A stretch of DNA of 64,000 nt from Desulfogranum mediterraneum DSM 13871 (GTDB taxonomy: Bacteria; Desulfobacterota; Desulfobulbia; Desulfobulbales; Desulfobulbaceae), in NCBI RefSeq assembly GCF_000429965.1, contig NZ_AUCW01000003.1, positions 298,459-362,458 on the forward strand, in the 5' to 3' direction. Position numbers and translations under genes: made by a program. Shown in pieces: positions 45,288 to 54,448 of the stretch (within the stretch, counting starts at the first letter, position 1; every line of letters starts with the position of its first letter). Below the pieces are notes generated by a model. That model saw only the letters and a program-made list of their open reading frames with translations, was not told the DNA's origin and did no database searches.

Positions 45288-45316
45288 GTGCACAGGGGAT
45301 TACCGCCCCTGTGCAC
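45288..45316 (-). other. Perfect inverted repeat between UXS and the giant glycosyltransferase gene
   Basis: GTGCACAGGGG and CCCCTGTGCAC form an 11-bp perfect stem around a 7-nt loop. No U-run follows on either strand, so it is not a simple terminator. It could be an RNA-processing hairpin or an operator. It covers the alternative GTG at 45293. Confidence 0.75.
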
Positions 45317-45332
45317 CCTCATTCAGACGCGC

Positions 45333-46289
45333 TTATTTGGCCTGGGAGAGGAGTTGATCAAAGTAGGCGATCGTCGGCTGGAGTCCCTGCTCCAGGGTGA
45401 TGGACGGCTGCCAATCGATCATCTCCTTGGCCAGGGTGATATCCGGCCGGCGCTGCAGGGGATCATCGCTGGGCAAGGGTTTGAAACTCAGTTTTGAGGC
45501 AGAACCGGTGATCTCGATCACCATCTCGGCCAACTCCCTGATGGTGAACTCACCGGGATTGCCCATGTTCATGGGACCGGTAAAGGCATCGTCCGTATCC
45601 ATGATCCCGACAAAGGCATCGATCAGGTCATCCACATAGCAGAAGGAACGGGTCTGGCTGCCATCCCCATAGACGGTGATGGGTTCATTCTGGAGGGCCT
45701 GGACGATGAAGTTGGAGACCACCCGACCATCGTGGGGGTGCATCCGGGGACCATAGGTGTTGAAGATCCGCCCCACCTTGATCCTTAGCTGATGCTGGCG
45801 ATTGTAATCGAAGAACAGGGTCTCGGCACAACGCTTTCCTTCATCATAACAGGACCTGAAGCCTATGGGATTCACCCGCCCCCAGTAGGACTCCGGCTGG
45901 GGATGGACCTGGGGATCGCCATAGACCTCGCTGGTCGAGGCCTGGAAGATCTTGGCCTTGACCCGCTTGGCCAAGCCCAGCATGTTGATGGCCCCGTGGA
46001 CACAGGTCTTGGTGGTCTGCACCGGATCAAACTGATAGTGGATCGGCGAGGCAGGACAGGCCAGATTATAGATCTCGTCCACCTCCACATAGAGGGGAAA
46101 GGTCACGTCATGGCGGAGCAGCTCAAAGTTGGGATTATCCAGCAAATGGATAATATTCTCCTTGGTGCCGGTAAAGAAGTTGTCCAGGCAGAGGATATCA
46201 TTACCCTCGGCCAGGAGTCGTTCACAGAGGTGCGAGCCGAGAAAGCCGCTGCCGCCTGTTATCAATACACGTTTTTTTGAAAAATTCAC
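45333..46289 (-). CDS. uxs: UDP-glucuronate decarboxylase (UDP-xylose synthase)
   Basis: 318 residues of an extended [23 protein letters not shown] binds [14 protein letters not shown] and [16 protein letters not shown] are highly specific for UXS, and the catalytic YDEGKR (YxxxK) and [21 protein letters not shown] complete the match. It converts UDP-glucuronate to UDP-xylose with CO2 release, giving a pentose donor for the surface polymer. A UDP-glucose dehydrogenase to make the substrate is not in the window. It sits between galE and the giant glycosyltransferase gene, all on the minus strand. Confidence 0.95.
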   Translation of the reverse strand: MNFSKKRVLITGGSGFLGSHLCERLLAEGNDILCLDNFFTGTKENIIHLLDNPNFELLRHDVTFPLYVEVDEIYNLACPASPIHYQFDPVQTTKTCVHGAINMLGLAKRVKAKIFQASTSEVYGDPQVHPQPESYWGRVNPIGFRSCYDEGKRCAETLFFDYNRQHQLRIKVGRIFNTYGPRMHPHDGRVVSNFIVQALQNEPITVYGDGSQTRSFCYVDDLIDAFVGIMDTDDAFTGPMNMGNPGEFTIRELAEMVIEITGSASKLSFKPLPSDDPLQRRPDITLAKEMIDWQPSITLEQGLQPTIAYFDQLLSQAK

Positions 46290-46338
46290 CGCAACTCCAT
46301 GGAGTTGATTTTATAAAAAGAGGACTGGGATAGGTATC

Positions 46339-47313
46339 TCAGCGGGTATGCCAGTCATAGGCGGTCTGAATGATGGTCCTGGCATCAGAAAAACGGGGTT
46401 CCCACTGCAGCAGCTCTCTGGCCTTGGCAGCATCGGCCACCAAGACCGGCGGATCGCCGTCTCTGCGATCACCATAGACCGAGGGGATCTCCCGGCCACA
46501 GACCGCAGCGGCGATATCGACAATCTCCCTGACCGAGGTCCCGGTCTCTGAACCCAGGTTAAACTGGTCGCTTGCTCCGCCGGCCTCCAACATGGCCAAG
46601 GCCCGGACATGGGCATCGGCCAAATCCATCACATGGACGTAATCCCTGATGGCGGTGCCGTCCGGGGTGGGATAATCGTCACCATAGATCACGATCTGTT
46701 TGCGTTTGCCCAGGGCAGCCTCCAGCACCAGCGGGATCAGGTGGGTCTCCGGGAAGTGGTCCTCGCCGGTCTCGCCGGCAGGATCAGCACCGGCGGCATT
46801 GAAGTAGCGCAGGGCCACATGTTTGAGTCCGTAGGCGCGGTCATAATCGGCCAGGACCTGCTCGATCATCAACTTGCTCCAGCCATAGGGATTAATCGGC
46901 TGCTGGGCAGAGGCCTCGGTGAGCGGCAGGGTTTCCGGCACCCCAAAGGTTGCACAGGTACTTGAGAAAACAATATTTTTGCAGTCAACAGACCTCATCA
47001 CTTCAAGTAAGTTTACGGTGCCGGTTACATTATTGGTATAATATTTCCCCGGATCAACTACCGATTCACCAACGTAACCGAAAGCTGCAAAGTGAATAAC
47101 CGCGATGGGATTATACCTATCAAATACTCCCTTCAGCCTATCGAAATCAAGAATATCCCCCTCTTCAAACGGCCCCCATTTCACCGCCTCTTTATGACCG
47201 TAGATTAGATTATCATAGGTTACGGGCAAGTAACCGTTATTTTTAAGAACTTTACAAGTGTGACTGCCTATATATCCAGCCCCACCGCTTATAAGAACCA
47301 CCTTGTTGCTCAT
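46339..47313 (-). CDS. galE: UDP-glucose 4-epimerase
   Basis: 324 residues. VVLISGGAGYIGSHTCKVL binds NAD, FSSTCATFG supplies the Ser/Thr, and YGWSKLMIE the YxxxK pair. RYFNAAGADPAGETGEDH and DYVHVMDLADAHVRAL are standard GalE blocks. It interconverts UDP-glucose and UDP-galactose. ATG 47313 has AAGGTGA upstream; an open extension to 47400 is not homologous to the family. The gene is compositionally split: the 3' two-thirds is GC-rich (42 of 60 bases G or C at 46741-46800) and the 5' third is AT-rich (25 of 60 at 46981-47040). This suggests a recombination joint near 46.93-46.97 kb. Confidence 0.96.
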   Translation of the reverse strand: MSNKVVLISGGAGYIGSHTCKVLKNNGYLPVTYDNLIYGHKEAVKWGPFEEGDILDFDRLKGVFDRYNPIAVIHFAAFGYVGESVVDPGKYYTNNVTGTVNLLEVMRSVDCKNIVFSSTCATFGVPETLPLTEASAQQPINPYGWSKLMIEQVLADYDRAYGLKHVALRYFNAAGADPAGETGEDHFPETHLIPLVLEAALGKRKQIVIYGDDYPTPDGTAIRDYVHVMDLADAHVRALAMLEAGGASDQFNLGSETGTSVREIVDIAAAVCGREIPSVYGDRRDGDPPVLVADAAKARELLQWEPRFSDARTIIQTAYDWHTR

Positions 47314-47409
47314 TATTTTATCACCTTCGGCCCTGACAAAAATAAAAAGTTGACCAGGCTCATTCCACAATGTCCACTGTGGGGCCTGACATCGGAACAT
47401 TAAAAAATA

Positions 47410-47790
47410 TTATTGCTGGAGACTGCGTTCCTTGCCAACCGGATCCACCTCAAATTGAACGTGTGACAAGGCCTCTTTCCGAGTAAGTTCAGAAACATTC
47501 TGCTCTATCTTCTCAATCGCCGACAATAGCTTGAAAATTATCAAAAAAACCATGAGGAAGCCAATCATAACAACCGCATTAAAATTGTCCTCCATCCCAA
47601 GTAGTCGTGCAAAAAGTATAGTCGAGTTGGGATACACTGCAACCGTCCCCATCCCCCCCCAGACGACCAGACGAGCAGAAAATTTCAGTAAAGTCTGGCC
47701 TGATTCACGCTTAAAAAACTCCTTCGCCCCCTGAAACAACATAACAGACGATATTGCAATAACTATTATCTGATATAACTGAATGTTCAT
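47410..47790 (-). CDS. DUF2304-type small membrane protein
   Basis: 126 residues. Three membrane helices (YQIIVIAISSVMLFQG, ARLVVWGGMGTVAVY and VVMIGFLMVFLIIF) are followed by a charged helical tail of about 35 residues (IEKIEQNVSELTRKEAL). This matches the DUF2304 proteins commonly encoded next to a DPM1-like glycosyltransferase, as here, where the GT2 gene ends 26 nt upstream. The pair probably forms a membrane complex for polyprenyl-phosphate sugar formation, but the function of DUF2304 is not established. ATG 47790 is used (AAGG 5 nt upstream). Confidence 0.85.
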   Translation of the reverse strand: MNIQLYQIIVIAISSVMLFQGAKEFFKRESGQTLLKFSARLVVWGGMGTVAVYPNSTILFARLLGMEDNFNAVVMIGFLMVFLIIFKLLSAIEKIEQNVSELTRKEALSHVQFEVDPVGKERSLQQ

Positions 47791-47816
47791 AGCACCCTTG
47801 CTTTGATTGTTTAAAA

Positions 47817-48506
47817 TTACACGAAAAGCCCCCACACCATACGTACAAGCGTCTTGATGCCGTTTACAAAGCCTTGTTTTTGCAGCTTCCCCATCGAATA
47901 TTGAGTATACCTGACCTTGATAGGCACTTCCGTACAGGACAACCGGTTGTTATTAATTTCTCTGATAACCTTACTGTCGTATTCATACTTATCCGCCTTG
48001 GTATCGATAATCCCGGCAGCATATCTCGAATAGGCCCTGAACCCAGATTGGCTGTCAGAAACGTGCATCCCGTACAATAGCCATGTAACGGTATTACCTA
48101 TCTTATTAGCTATAATTTTTACAGCAGGCATCTCGCCCTTCTTCCTTCGCCTAGATCCAAGCACTACCTCGTACTCATTAGCAAGTATAGGCGCAATCAA
48201 ATGCTGTATATCTGCCGGATCATGCTGCCCATCACCATCCATGGTTACGATGACGTCCGCACCCAATCTGTTGGCTGCAATTATTCCCGTTTTCACCGCA
48301 GCCCCCTTACCTCTATTAATCATGTGCCTTAGAGCAACAACGCCTGCACAGCCGGACGCTTCCTCATGGGTTGAGTCACTAGAACCATCATCGACCACAA
48401 CCAAGTGATAATCACCTGATGCCCGAATTTCACGGATAACATCGCCAATAACCGTGGCTTCGTTATAAACTGGAATAACAATAAAAATTTTTATTTGACT
48501 AGACAT
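47817..48506 (-). CDS. DPM1-like family 2 glycosyltransferase
   Basis: 229 residues. IKIFIVIPVYNEATVIGDVI opens the GT2 fold; VVVDDGSSDST, RGKGAAVKTGIIAA and VTMDGDGQHDP give the donor site; SQSGFRAYSRYA is typical of the dolichol-phosphate-mannose-synthase-like group. There is no C-terminal membrane domain, which the DUF2304 partner next door would replace. ATG 48506 is used; the open GTG at 48527 adds 7 residues. DNA here is distinctly AT-rich, in contrast to the region left of 46.9 kb. Confidence 0.92.
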   Translation of the reverse strand: MSSQIKIFIVIPVYNEATVIGDVIREIRASGDYHLVVVDDGSSDSTHEEASGCAGVVALRHMINRGKGAAVKTGIIAANRLGADVIVTMDGDGQHDPADIQHLIAPILANEYEVVLGSRRRKKGEMPAVKIIANKIGNTVTWLLYGMHVSDSQSGFRAYSRYAAGIIDTKADKYEYDSKVIREINNNRLSCTEVPIKVRYTQYSMGKLQKQGFVNGIKTLVRMVWGLFV

Positions 48507-49077
48507 ATAAAGCAGGCACCATCTCACAATTTGCTAAGAAAAAAACTGGGCCCAGTCATCCCCGGTTTATCGCCAGTGACCCAACAAAACTACACCCCAT
48601 GCCCACCGAGATATTCAACAAAACCGACCCAGGGGAAGTAGATCTATATTCAGCCTAGATCAACCTGACCGCAGTGGACAATATCCTTGGCTGTTTTATT
48701 TCCATTTGGCTCCCCCCCCCCGAACTCAACAAAACTTACAGATCCCCAGCAAGAGTGAAGCCTATTGCCGAAAGGCACTTCGACCTAATCGATACCATCT
48801 CGCCTGATCTCACAGCGGTCTCAGTAGCAAGCGCCAAAGATTAAAGTTTTTTACGATTCAAATGAACGTTAGCGGATTTTGAATCAGCGACACGAGCAGA
48901 CGGCGGAACTGAGGAAAATATTAATCCGCCCTTAACTGTGTCCAACGACGAGTATACTGGGCACACCTCTATTTTCCCCAGACTTATCAAGAACATGAAA
49001 CAATTGCATGTACATTACTCAACCCTTATTACCAGCAAACTATAGCCAGGCGGCTTGAACCTGGATGACAGATTAAA
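48507..49077. other. Non-coding AT-rich stretch with a C10 tract
   Basis: No frame longer than a few dozen codons looks like a protein. A run of ten C residues lies near 48713-48722. Together with MITE copy D and the flank to 49394 it forms an 888-bp gap, the longest in the cluster, which could be scar tissue of earlier gene exchange. Confidence 0.5.
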
Positions 49078-49218
49078 GGCCGCCTTGAAAAAATGCTTTT
49101 TCTTCTAATCTCGGCGTTGCGCTCAAAATTTTATCCTCGGAATATCAAACATATGCCTACGGTAAATTTTATAGCGCGCCTTGACCTTGATCGAAAAATC
49201 TATTTTTTCAAGGTACCC
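49078..49218 (+). repeat. MITE-like palindromic repeat, copy D
   Basis: 141 bp from GGCCGCCTTGAAAAA to TTTTTTCAAGGTACCC. Perfect 4-bp direct repeats TAAA flank it (49074-49077 and 49219-49222). It lies in AT-rich, probably imported DNA, so the element moved after the import or came with it. Confidence 0.9.
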
Positions 49219-49394
49219 TAAAGATCAAGGCCTCAAACTGTAGGGACTACTATTTTCAACGTCATTCTATGATAATCAACCAGCCCCGGTTTAAAAGAGA
49301 AACCTTAAAACCATTCCTCTCGCATGGTCTAGATACCTGCTGTTTGTGCTCTGATTGGCTTTCATTGGAAATGAATTTCGACCTGATCACAAAA

Positions 49395-51140
49395 TCACAT
49401 ATACTTATAAAAAACAAAACTCTTCTTATTTAGATCGGTGTTATATATAACTTTTTCTTCTAATAAATAATATTTTTTACTTTTAAAACTCAACTCCGGC
49501 AAAGGCTCAACTCCGTCAAGATGAGCAATATAGAGGACGTCAAAGACCTTTTCATCAATTAATTTTTTATCATCGGTAACGAAGACATTACCATGACCAT
49601 TATAACGAGAAAAAGATGTCAGCTCACCTAGAGGCATCTTGTAATTAAGAACAGCCCCTCTCTCCACATCAATTATATTAAAAAATTTATCAAAGTTCAA
49701 TATTCGCTTTAAATGCAAAACACTCCACGGGACACTGATCTCCCACCTTTGTGAATCATCATAACCTACATATATATATACATCCTCACCATCAACATCA
49801 CCGAACTCTTCATCGATATCATCAGCCACGTCATAAAGTGCCGTCACTCCATAATTAGAAACACTAAACAAATATTGTTTCTCCTTAACTGATTCCCCAT
49901 AGTAACCACAATAAAGAAACATGTAAGACATGACGACTATCCCAAAAAATAGATATGATTTACCCCCATATCTTTCCTTCAAAACCGAAAAAACGAACGA
50001 GACTGCGTATGATACCAAAAAAGAAAAAAAGAAAACAGAAGGATAAACATATTTTACCAGAACAGGTTTCCATGGAAACAGAACAACCAGGAACCCGACA
50101 GACAAGAACAACAATAGCAACGCAAAACGAATATGGTTTTCGACAATGATATCATTGACCTTTTGGCCACGAAGCATACCTGCCAGCACAAAAAAAACAG
50201 CTACAAAAACAAAGCTAAAAACATTCACAAGAGAATACTTTGAAACAAGCACCCATAATTGGCCAAACACAGAAACCAGTCCCAAGCAACTAACGTTATA
50301 TGAACTCGCGTACCCCCGGCTATTTACAGCCACGAAACCTACAACGCCTATGGCAAGAACAACACTTAACGCAGACTGTACAACAACAGCCTTTGTTGGC
50401 CACGCATATTCCTTACCAAATCGAAAAAATAACAATTCCAACAGAACAAGTAAGCATAAAGCACAGGCGATGATTACAGAAGTTTCTTTCACAAGAAAAG
50501 AGACAAATAGCGCTAACAGCGATATCGAAAAATATAAATACTTCTTAACAGTAGAATTTTCGTATTTAAAAGAGGAAAACAGAGAAAACAGCCAAAGAGA
50601 AGCCAGCAAAACCAAAGGTATTTCTTGGCTATCGATAAAATTCTGAAGCAGATTCTCTGCCAAAGACGGTGATAACGGAACAAAAAAGACAGGCAACAGA
50701 GAGAATAAAATCGTATTACAAAATCTATATACGGAGAGCATCAACAGAGCCATTGACACGACCACTGAAAGCAGTAAGAAAAAACCTGTTATCCGCAAGT
50801 CCCCATTCAGTAAATCGAGATAAGGTCGCGCCTCTTCGGTAGCTTCGTTGTCGTATACCACCGGTGACAAAAAATAGGGGATTGAAATATACGTAAAAAA
50901 GGCCGGCCTGAATCTACCGTGAACCAAGTCTTCCTTAACTATTTTCTCAATTTTTTCAACCACTGACAAGTGCTCATCCAGATGAATTTCTGGATAGATC
51001 GAAACCCACCCATTGGCCAATGGTCGATAGCGCACAGCATCATCTATAGCCAAATCGAGATAGCTGAATACATACGCAGCAGCCAAAAAAAGAACAAAAA
51101 AACAAACAGCAAGGCCTTTTGCGCGACTCTTATCAATCAT
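49395..51140 (-). CDS. Unknown polytopic membrane protein, GT-C-like
   Basis: 581 residues. A first helix at 8-26 is followed by a periplasmic loop of about 90 residues with several Asp/Glu (YPEIHLDEHLSVVEKI), then about ten helices between residues 115 and 415, and a C-terminal soluble domain of about 150 residues. The plan resembles GT-C glycosyltransferases that use polyprenyl-phosphate sugars, with acidic residues in the first loop, but I do not recognise the family. Composition is very AT-rich (14 of 60 G or C at 50521-50580). It lies 40 nt after the DPM1-like gene at 51181, which could make its lipid-linked donor. Confidence 0.7.
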   Translation of the reverse strand: MIDKSRAKGLAVCFFVLFLAAAYVFSYLDLAIDDAVRYRPLANGWVSIYPEIHLDEHLSVVEKIEKIVKEDLVHGRFRPAFFTYISIPYFLSPVVYDNEATEEARPYLDLLNGDLRITGFFLLLSVVVSMALLMLSVYRFCNTILFSLLPVFFVPLSPSLAENLLQNFIDSQEIPLVLLASLWLFSLFSSFKYENSTVKKYLYFSISLLALFVSFLVKETSVIIACALCLLVLLELLFFRFGKEYAWPTKAVVVQSALSVVLAIGVVGFVAVNSRGYASSYNVSCLGLVSVFGQLWVLVSKYSLVNVFSFVFVAVFFVLAGMLRGQKVNDIIVENHIRFALLLLFLSVGFLVVLFPWKPVLVKYVYPSVFFFSFLVSYAVSFVFSVLKERYGGKSYLFFGIVVMSYMFLYCGYYGESVKEKQYLFSVSNYGVTALYDVADDIDEEFGDVDGEDVYIYVGYDDSQRWEISVPWSVLHLKRILNFDKFFNIIDVERGAVLNYKMPLGELTSFSRYNGHGNVFVTDDKKLIDEKVFDVLYIAHLDGVEPLPELSFKSKKYYLLEEKVIYNTDLNKKSFVFYKYM

Positions 51141-51180
51141 GCGGTATTATTTGTTGAAAATTTAACCAATAACGGCGGCA

Positions 51181-52149
51181 CTACTTATCTTCTCCAGGAA
51201 GTTTAGCTGCACTTACCAAATAGTTAGGCCTTCCCTTGACCTCCATAAAAATACGGCCCACATACTCACCAAATAGCCCCAAAAAAATGAGCTGCACCCC
51301 ACCCAAAAAATAGACACCAGCCATTAACGACACCCACCCCGAAACAGCTTGATCAGAAAACAACTTGATCATAATCGCATAAAAAACATATGTAAAACTA
51401 ACCATTGCGATCAAAAAACCCGTTACCGCCGCCAACCTCAGCGGCAAAAAACTAAATGAGGAAATTCCATCAACAGCGAGCCTGAGCATTTTCCTGTAGG
51501 TATACTTGCTCACCCCGCCTCTTCGTCGTTCTGGGGTATAGGCGACCTCACACTGTCTAAACCCAAGCCATGCGACCAGGCCTCTATAAAAAACATCCCT
51601 TTCTTTCAATCCTCTAACAGCATGGACTACCTTTTCATCAAACAATCTAAAATCAGCCGCACCCTTTTTAAGGTCAACGTCTGCAATCTTCCCAATTAAC
51701 CAATAAAAAAAAGAGGAAGTATATCTTTTTACCAGAGAGACCTCTCCCCCTTCTTTCCGGGTGGTAAAAACAACATCATACCCCTCTATCCACTTATCAA
51801 TCATCTCAGGAATCAAACCAGGGGGATGCTGATGATCTCCATCCAAAGTAATCACAATATCTCCGGTACAGTGATCAAACCCGGCTCGCAGCGCATTCTG
51901 GTGACCAAAATTGCGCGAGAAGGAGATAAAATAAACTTTACCATTTTTATTGGACAAATCCTGGATCAACTGTAATGAATTATCCTTGCTCCCATCATTA
52001 ATAAAGACAATCTCAAAATCAGCATAACCTGACAAAATTGACATTATCTCATCAGAAAGAGATACAACATTATCCTCTTCATTATACACAGGAATTAACA
52101 CAGAAATCTTGCCAACGATTCTCGGCGAGCGACTAACATGACTTTTCAC
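51181..52149 (-). CDS. Polyprenol-phosphate sugar transferase (GtrB-like GT2)
   Basis: 322 residues. ISVLIPVYNEEDNVVSL, FINDGSKDNS, NFGHQNALRAGFDHC and TLDGDHQHPP give the donor site. Two C-terminal helices (LAAVTGFLIAMVSFTYVFYA and WVSLMAGVYFLGGVQLIFLG) and GLFGEYVGRIFMEVKGRPNY are typical of GtrB/DPM-like enzymes. It makes a polyprenyl-phosphate-linked sugar at the inner membrane. Its start overlaps the stop of the preceding glycosyltransferase by 4 nt (ATGA). Confidence 0.94.
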   Translation of the reverse strand: MKSHVSRSPRIVGKISVLIPVYNEEDNVVSLSDEIMSILSGYADFEIVFINDGSKDNSLQLIQDLSNKNGKVYFISFSRNFGHQNALRAGFDHCTGDIVITLDGDHQHPPGLIPEMIDKWIEGYDVVFTTRKEGGEVSLVKRYTSSFFYWLIGKIADVDLKKGAADFRLFDEKVVHAVRGLKERDVFYRGLVAWLGFRQCEVAYTPERRRGGVSKYTYRKMLRLAVDGISSFSFLPLRLAAVTGFLIAMVSFTYVFYAIMIKLFSDQAVSGWVSLMAGVYFLGGVQLIFLGLFGEYVGRIFMEVKGRPNYLVSAAKLPGEDK

Positions 52150-53237
52150 AACAGCTCTCTATATTTTTCCAGCAACCTTCTATCAACGACTTCACTCTCT
52201 AAATATTTTTTATAGTACTCCTTTGAAGCCAATGACATTTTCTCCCTATACTGACGATCACGGTAAGCTTTTTTAAGCACATCTACCATTTCGTCTGGAC
52301 TGTCAACCTCAACCCATCCAATTTCACCAGAAGGAAGACCTCTCATTGCACCTTTCCTCGCGATTATCACTCGTCCGTGCGCAAGCGCCTCCACTCCTTT
52401 TATTTGCACTCCGGTACCGCTGGAGGTTAGCATTAACACGATACCGCACTTCTCGTATGGTTCCGAAGATGCTGCATAATTTCCTTCCGACAAGAACCTA
52501 TCATCGTCTCCGACATAATCAGAGATAGAGCCGTAGCAATGCACTTGGGTTGGCATTTTTTCAGTACTGCTTTTCAACCATTCCAGCCCTTCTACATTAT
52601 GATGATTACCAGAGGCAACAACACATACCTCAGATGCATCCGCACACTCAAGAGGCTTGACTCTTGGAGGGCTCCAATGTACGTTTTTCATCCCTCTTTG
52701 AATCAATTTATCCCGATCTTCTATCGATACCGTCACTATCAGGTCAGCCAAAGCTAATTCAGCGCTCTCCCTTCTCACCCCCTCCCACATAAGATCAGAC
52801 CACATATCATGCAGCACGACGACCTTGGGACATGCACAAGGTAGCCGAGACCAGTAAGAGTAATGTATTTCCGCGATATCTTTATTCACGGTTTGCTCAT
52901 ACCACCAGTCACTTGGAAATGCGTAACGATGGTATAAGTTAGAATGCCCAAAGGCCTTTTCCTGTTTTAATATTTTAAAAAAACAGGCATAGAGCATCCC
53001 TATAACATACGGAAACGAGCTCCCCCCCCACTTGTTGCGGAACACCAACTCAAAGCCCTGCCCCTTTAAATCTTGAACAATGTCTGCACCCCAACCTCCA
53101 CCTACAGGAAGCTGCCTGGCTGAAGCGACAGTACAACGTCCCTGTTTATTCAAAAAATGCAAATGTTTCAAAAAAATCACCCGGGCCCCTGTCGTGCACG
53201 GCAACGGGGCATATGGAATCAATGATACCGAATTCAT
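52146..53237 (-). CDS. GT-B glycosyltransferase (family 4-like)
   Basis: 363 residues. The N-terminus SLIPYAPLPCTTGARVIFLKH is a GT-B acceptor-domain start, CVVASGNHHNVEGLEWL opens the donor domain, and GVQIKGVEALAHGRVIIARKG is the donor-binding GT4-type element. The protein is coupled by ATGA overlaps to both neighbours (52149 and 53237). This makes a tight operon 54388-51181 of two GT4-type enzymes and one GtrB-like enzyme. The sugar is not predictable. Confidence 0.85.
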   Translation of the reverse strand: MNSVSLIPYAPLPCTTGARVIFLKHLHFLNKQGRCTVASARQLPVGGGWGADIVQDLKGQGFELVFRNKWGGSSFPYVIGMLYACFFKILKQEKAFGHSNLYHRYAFPSDWWYEQTVNKDIAEIHYSYWSRLPCACPKVVVLHDMWSDLMWEGVRRESAELALADLIVTVSIEDRDKLIQRGMKNVHWSPPRVKPLECADASEVCVVASGNHHNVEGLEWLKSSTEKMPTQVHCYGSISDYVGDDDRFLSEGNYAASSEPYEKCGIVLMLTSSGTGVQIKGVEALAHGRVIIARKGAMRGLPSGEIGWVEVDSPDEMVDVLKKAYRDRQYREKMSLASKEYYKKYLESEVVDRRLLEKYRELL

Positions 53238-54388
53238 TTTTCCGACAACACTCTTTCAAAAAAAACTATCTGTTTTTCGGCAATTTGCTTAGGAGAGTAT
53301 ACACTTCGAACCTTTTCAAAGCCGCTCAATCCTGCCTTACGGCGCAATGAAACATCTTCCAGAAAGCGCACTATATACTCTACAAAGCTATATCCATCTG
53401 GTTGCGCACTGTAGTTAGTTGTGCCCACGATCATGTCAGGCATACCGCCTACCTCACTTGTTACCAATGCCTTTTTACGTGCCATGGACTCCAAGACTAC
53501 GTTAGGAAAGGTGTCCCACCGGGAGGGGACAATAACCACCCAAGCCCTTTGATAAGCCCGATTCAGTGCCTCCTGATCGAGATGTCCAAGGAATACCAAC
53601 TTTTCCAAAGAGTTCCCACCGTGACGACAGAGCCAGTCCTGTATAGAACCAATCCCTCTTGCATAGCTGTCTCCCCCAGCAATCTCCAAGCGAATTTCTG
53701 GAAAACGGTATGAGACACAATCCAGCAAACGCAGCAAATAATCAACCCCTTTACCAAAATCCATTCTCCCTACAAAAAGGATTGTGGGAGATTCAGACTC
53801 TTCATTCTTCCAATCATAGTTAAGACACACCGGATTGGGAATCACTTCAACTGCTTGAGGAAGCGACAGGTGATGCTGCTCTGCTAAATCAACAATTGCC
53901 TGACAAGGTGCCGTTATGGCATCAGCAAGTTCCATGCTCCGCCTTTCAGCAAACAGACGTCCACGTTGCCTGATACAGGCCAATTTAACCACTGCATATT
54001 GCCAAAAATACTTTGCCTGGGCATAACGCATGGTCGAAAACACGTCGTTATAATGGAGCTTAATACAAACAGGCGGTCGTGATTTAAACCGTAAAAGCGG
54101 GTACGATTCACCGAGATGATCCGCACCCTCTATTATATCGATCTGGTGAGTCTGGGCAATTTCTAGAATTTTTTCAGCTACTGGAAGAGAACCAATTTGA
54201 GCAAAATCAAAGATGCGATAAACAAGCCCATTCTCTAAATACTCTATTTCAGCACACTCTGGATATCGACTTGTCACTATCACTACAAAGTGCCCCTGTT
54301 CACGCAAGGCGGCTGAAACGACAGATATATATTGCCCTATCCCAGACCCCTGGGGCGGATATTCCCATTTATGAAATAATATTCTCAT
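53234..54388 (-). CDS. Family 4 glycosyltransferase
   Basis: 384 residues. MRILFHKWEYPPQGSGIGQYI is a typical GT4 start with the glycine-rich acceptor loop. TILFVGRMDFGKGVDYLLRL, LEIAGGDSYARG and VPSRWDTFPNVVLESMARKK are the donor-binding blocks, the last holding the EX7E-type Glu. It is the first gene of the tightly overlapping group ending at 51181, separated by 60 nt from the next GT4 upstream. Confidence 0.93.
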   Translation of the reverse strand: MRILFHKWEYPPQGSGIGQYISVVSAALREQGHFVVIVTSRYPECAEIEYLENGLVYRIFDFAQIGSLPVAEKILEIAQTHQIDIIEGADHLGESYPLLRFKSRPPVCIKLHYNDVFSTMRYAQAKYFWQYAVVKLACIRQRGRLFAERRSMELADAITAPCQAIVDLAEQHHLSLPQAVEVIPNPVCLNYDWKNEESESPTILFVGRMDFGKGVDYLLRLLDCVSYRFPEIRLEIAGGDSYARGIGSIQDWLCRHGGNSLEKLVFLGHLDQEALNRAYQRAWVVIVPSRWDTFPNVVLESMARKKALVTSEVGGMPDMIVGTTNYSAQPDGYSFVEYIVRFLEDVSLRRKAGLSGFEKVRSVYSPKQIAEKQIVFFERVLSEK

Positions 54389-54448
54389 GTATTACTGCAA
54401 AGAAGCAAGAATCTACAACCAACAGCAAACCTAGTCGAGTAATCCATC

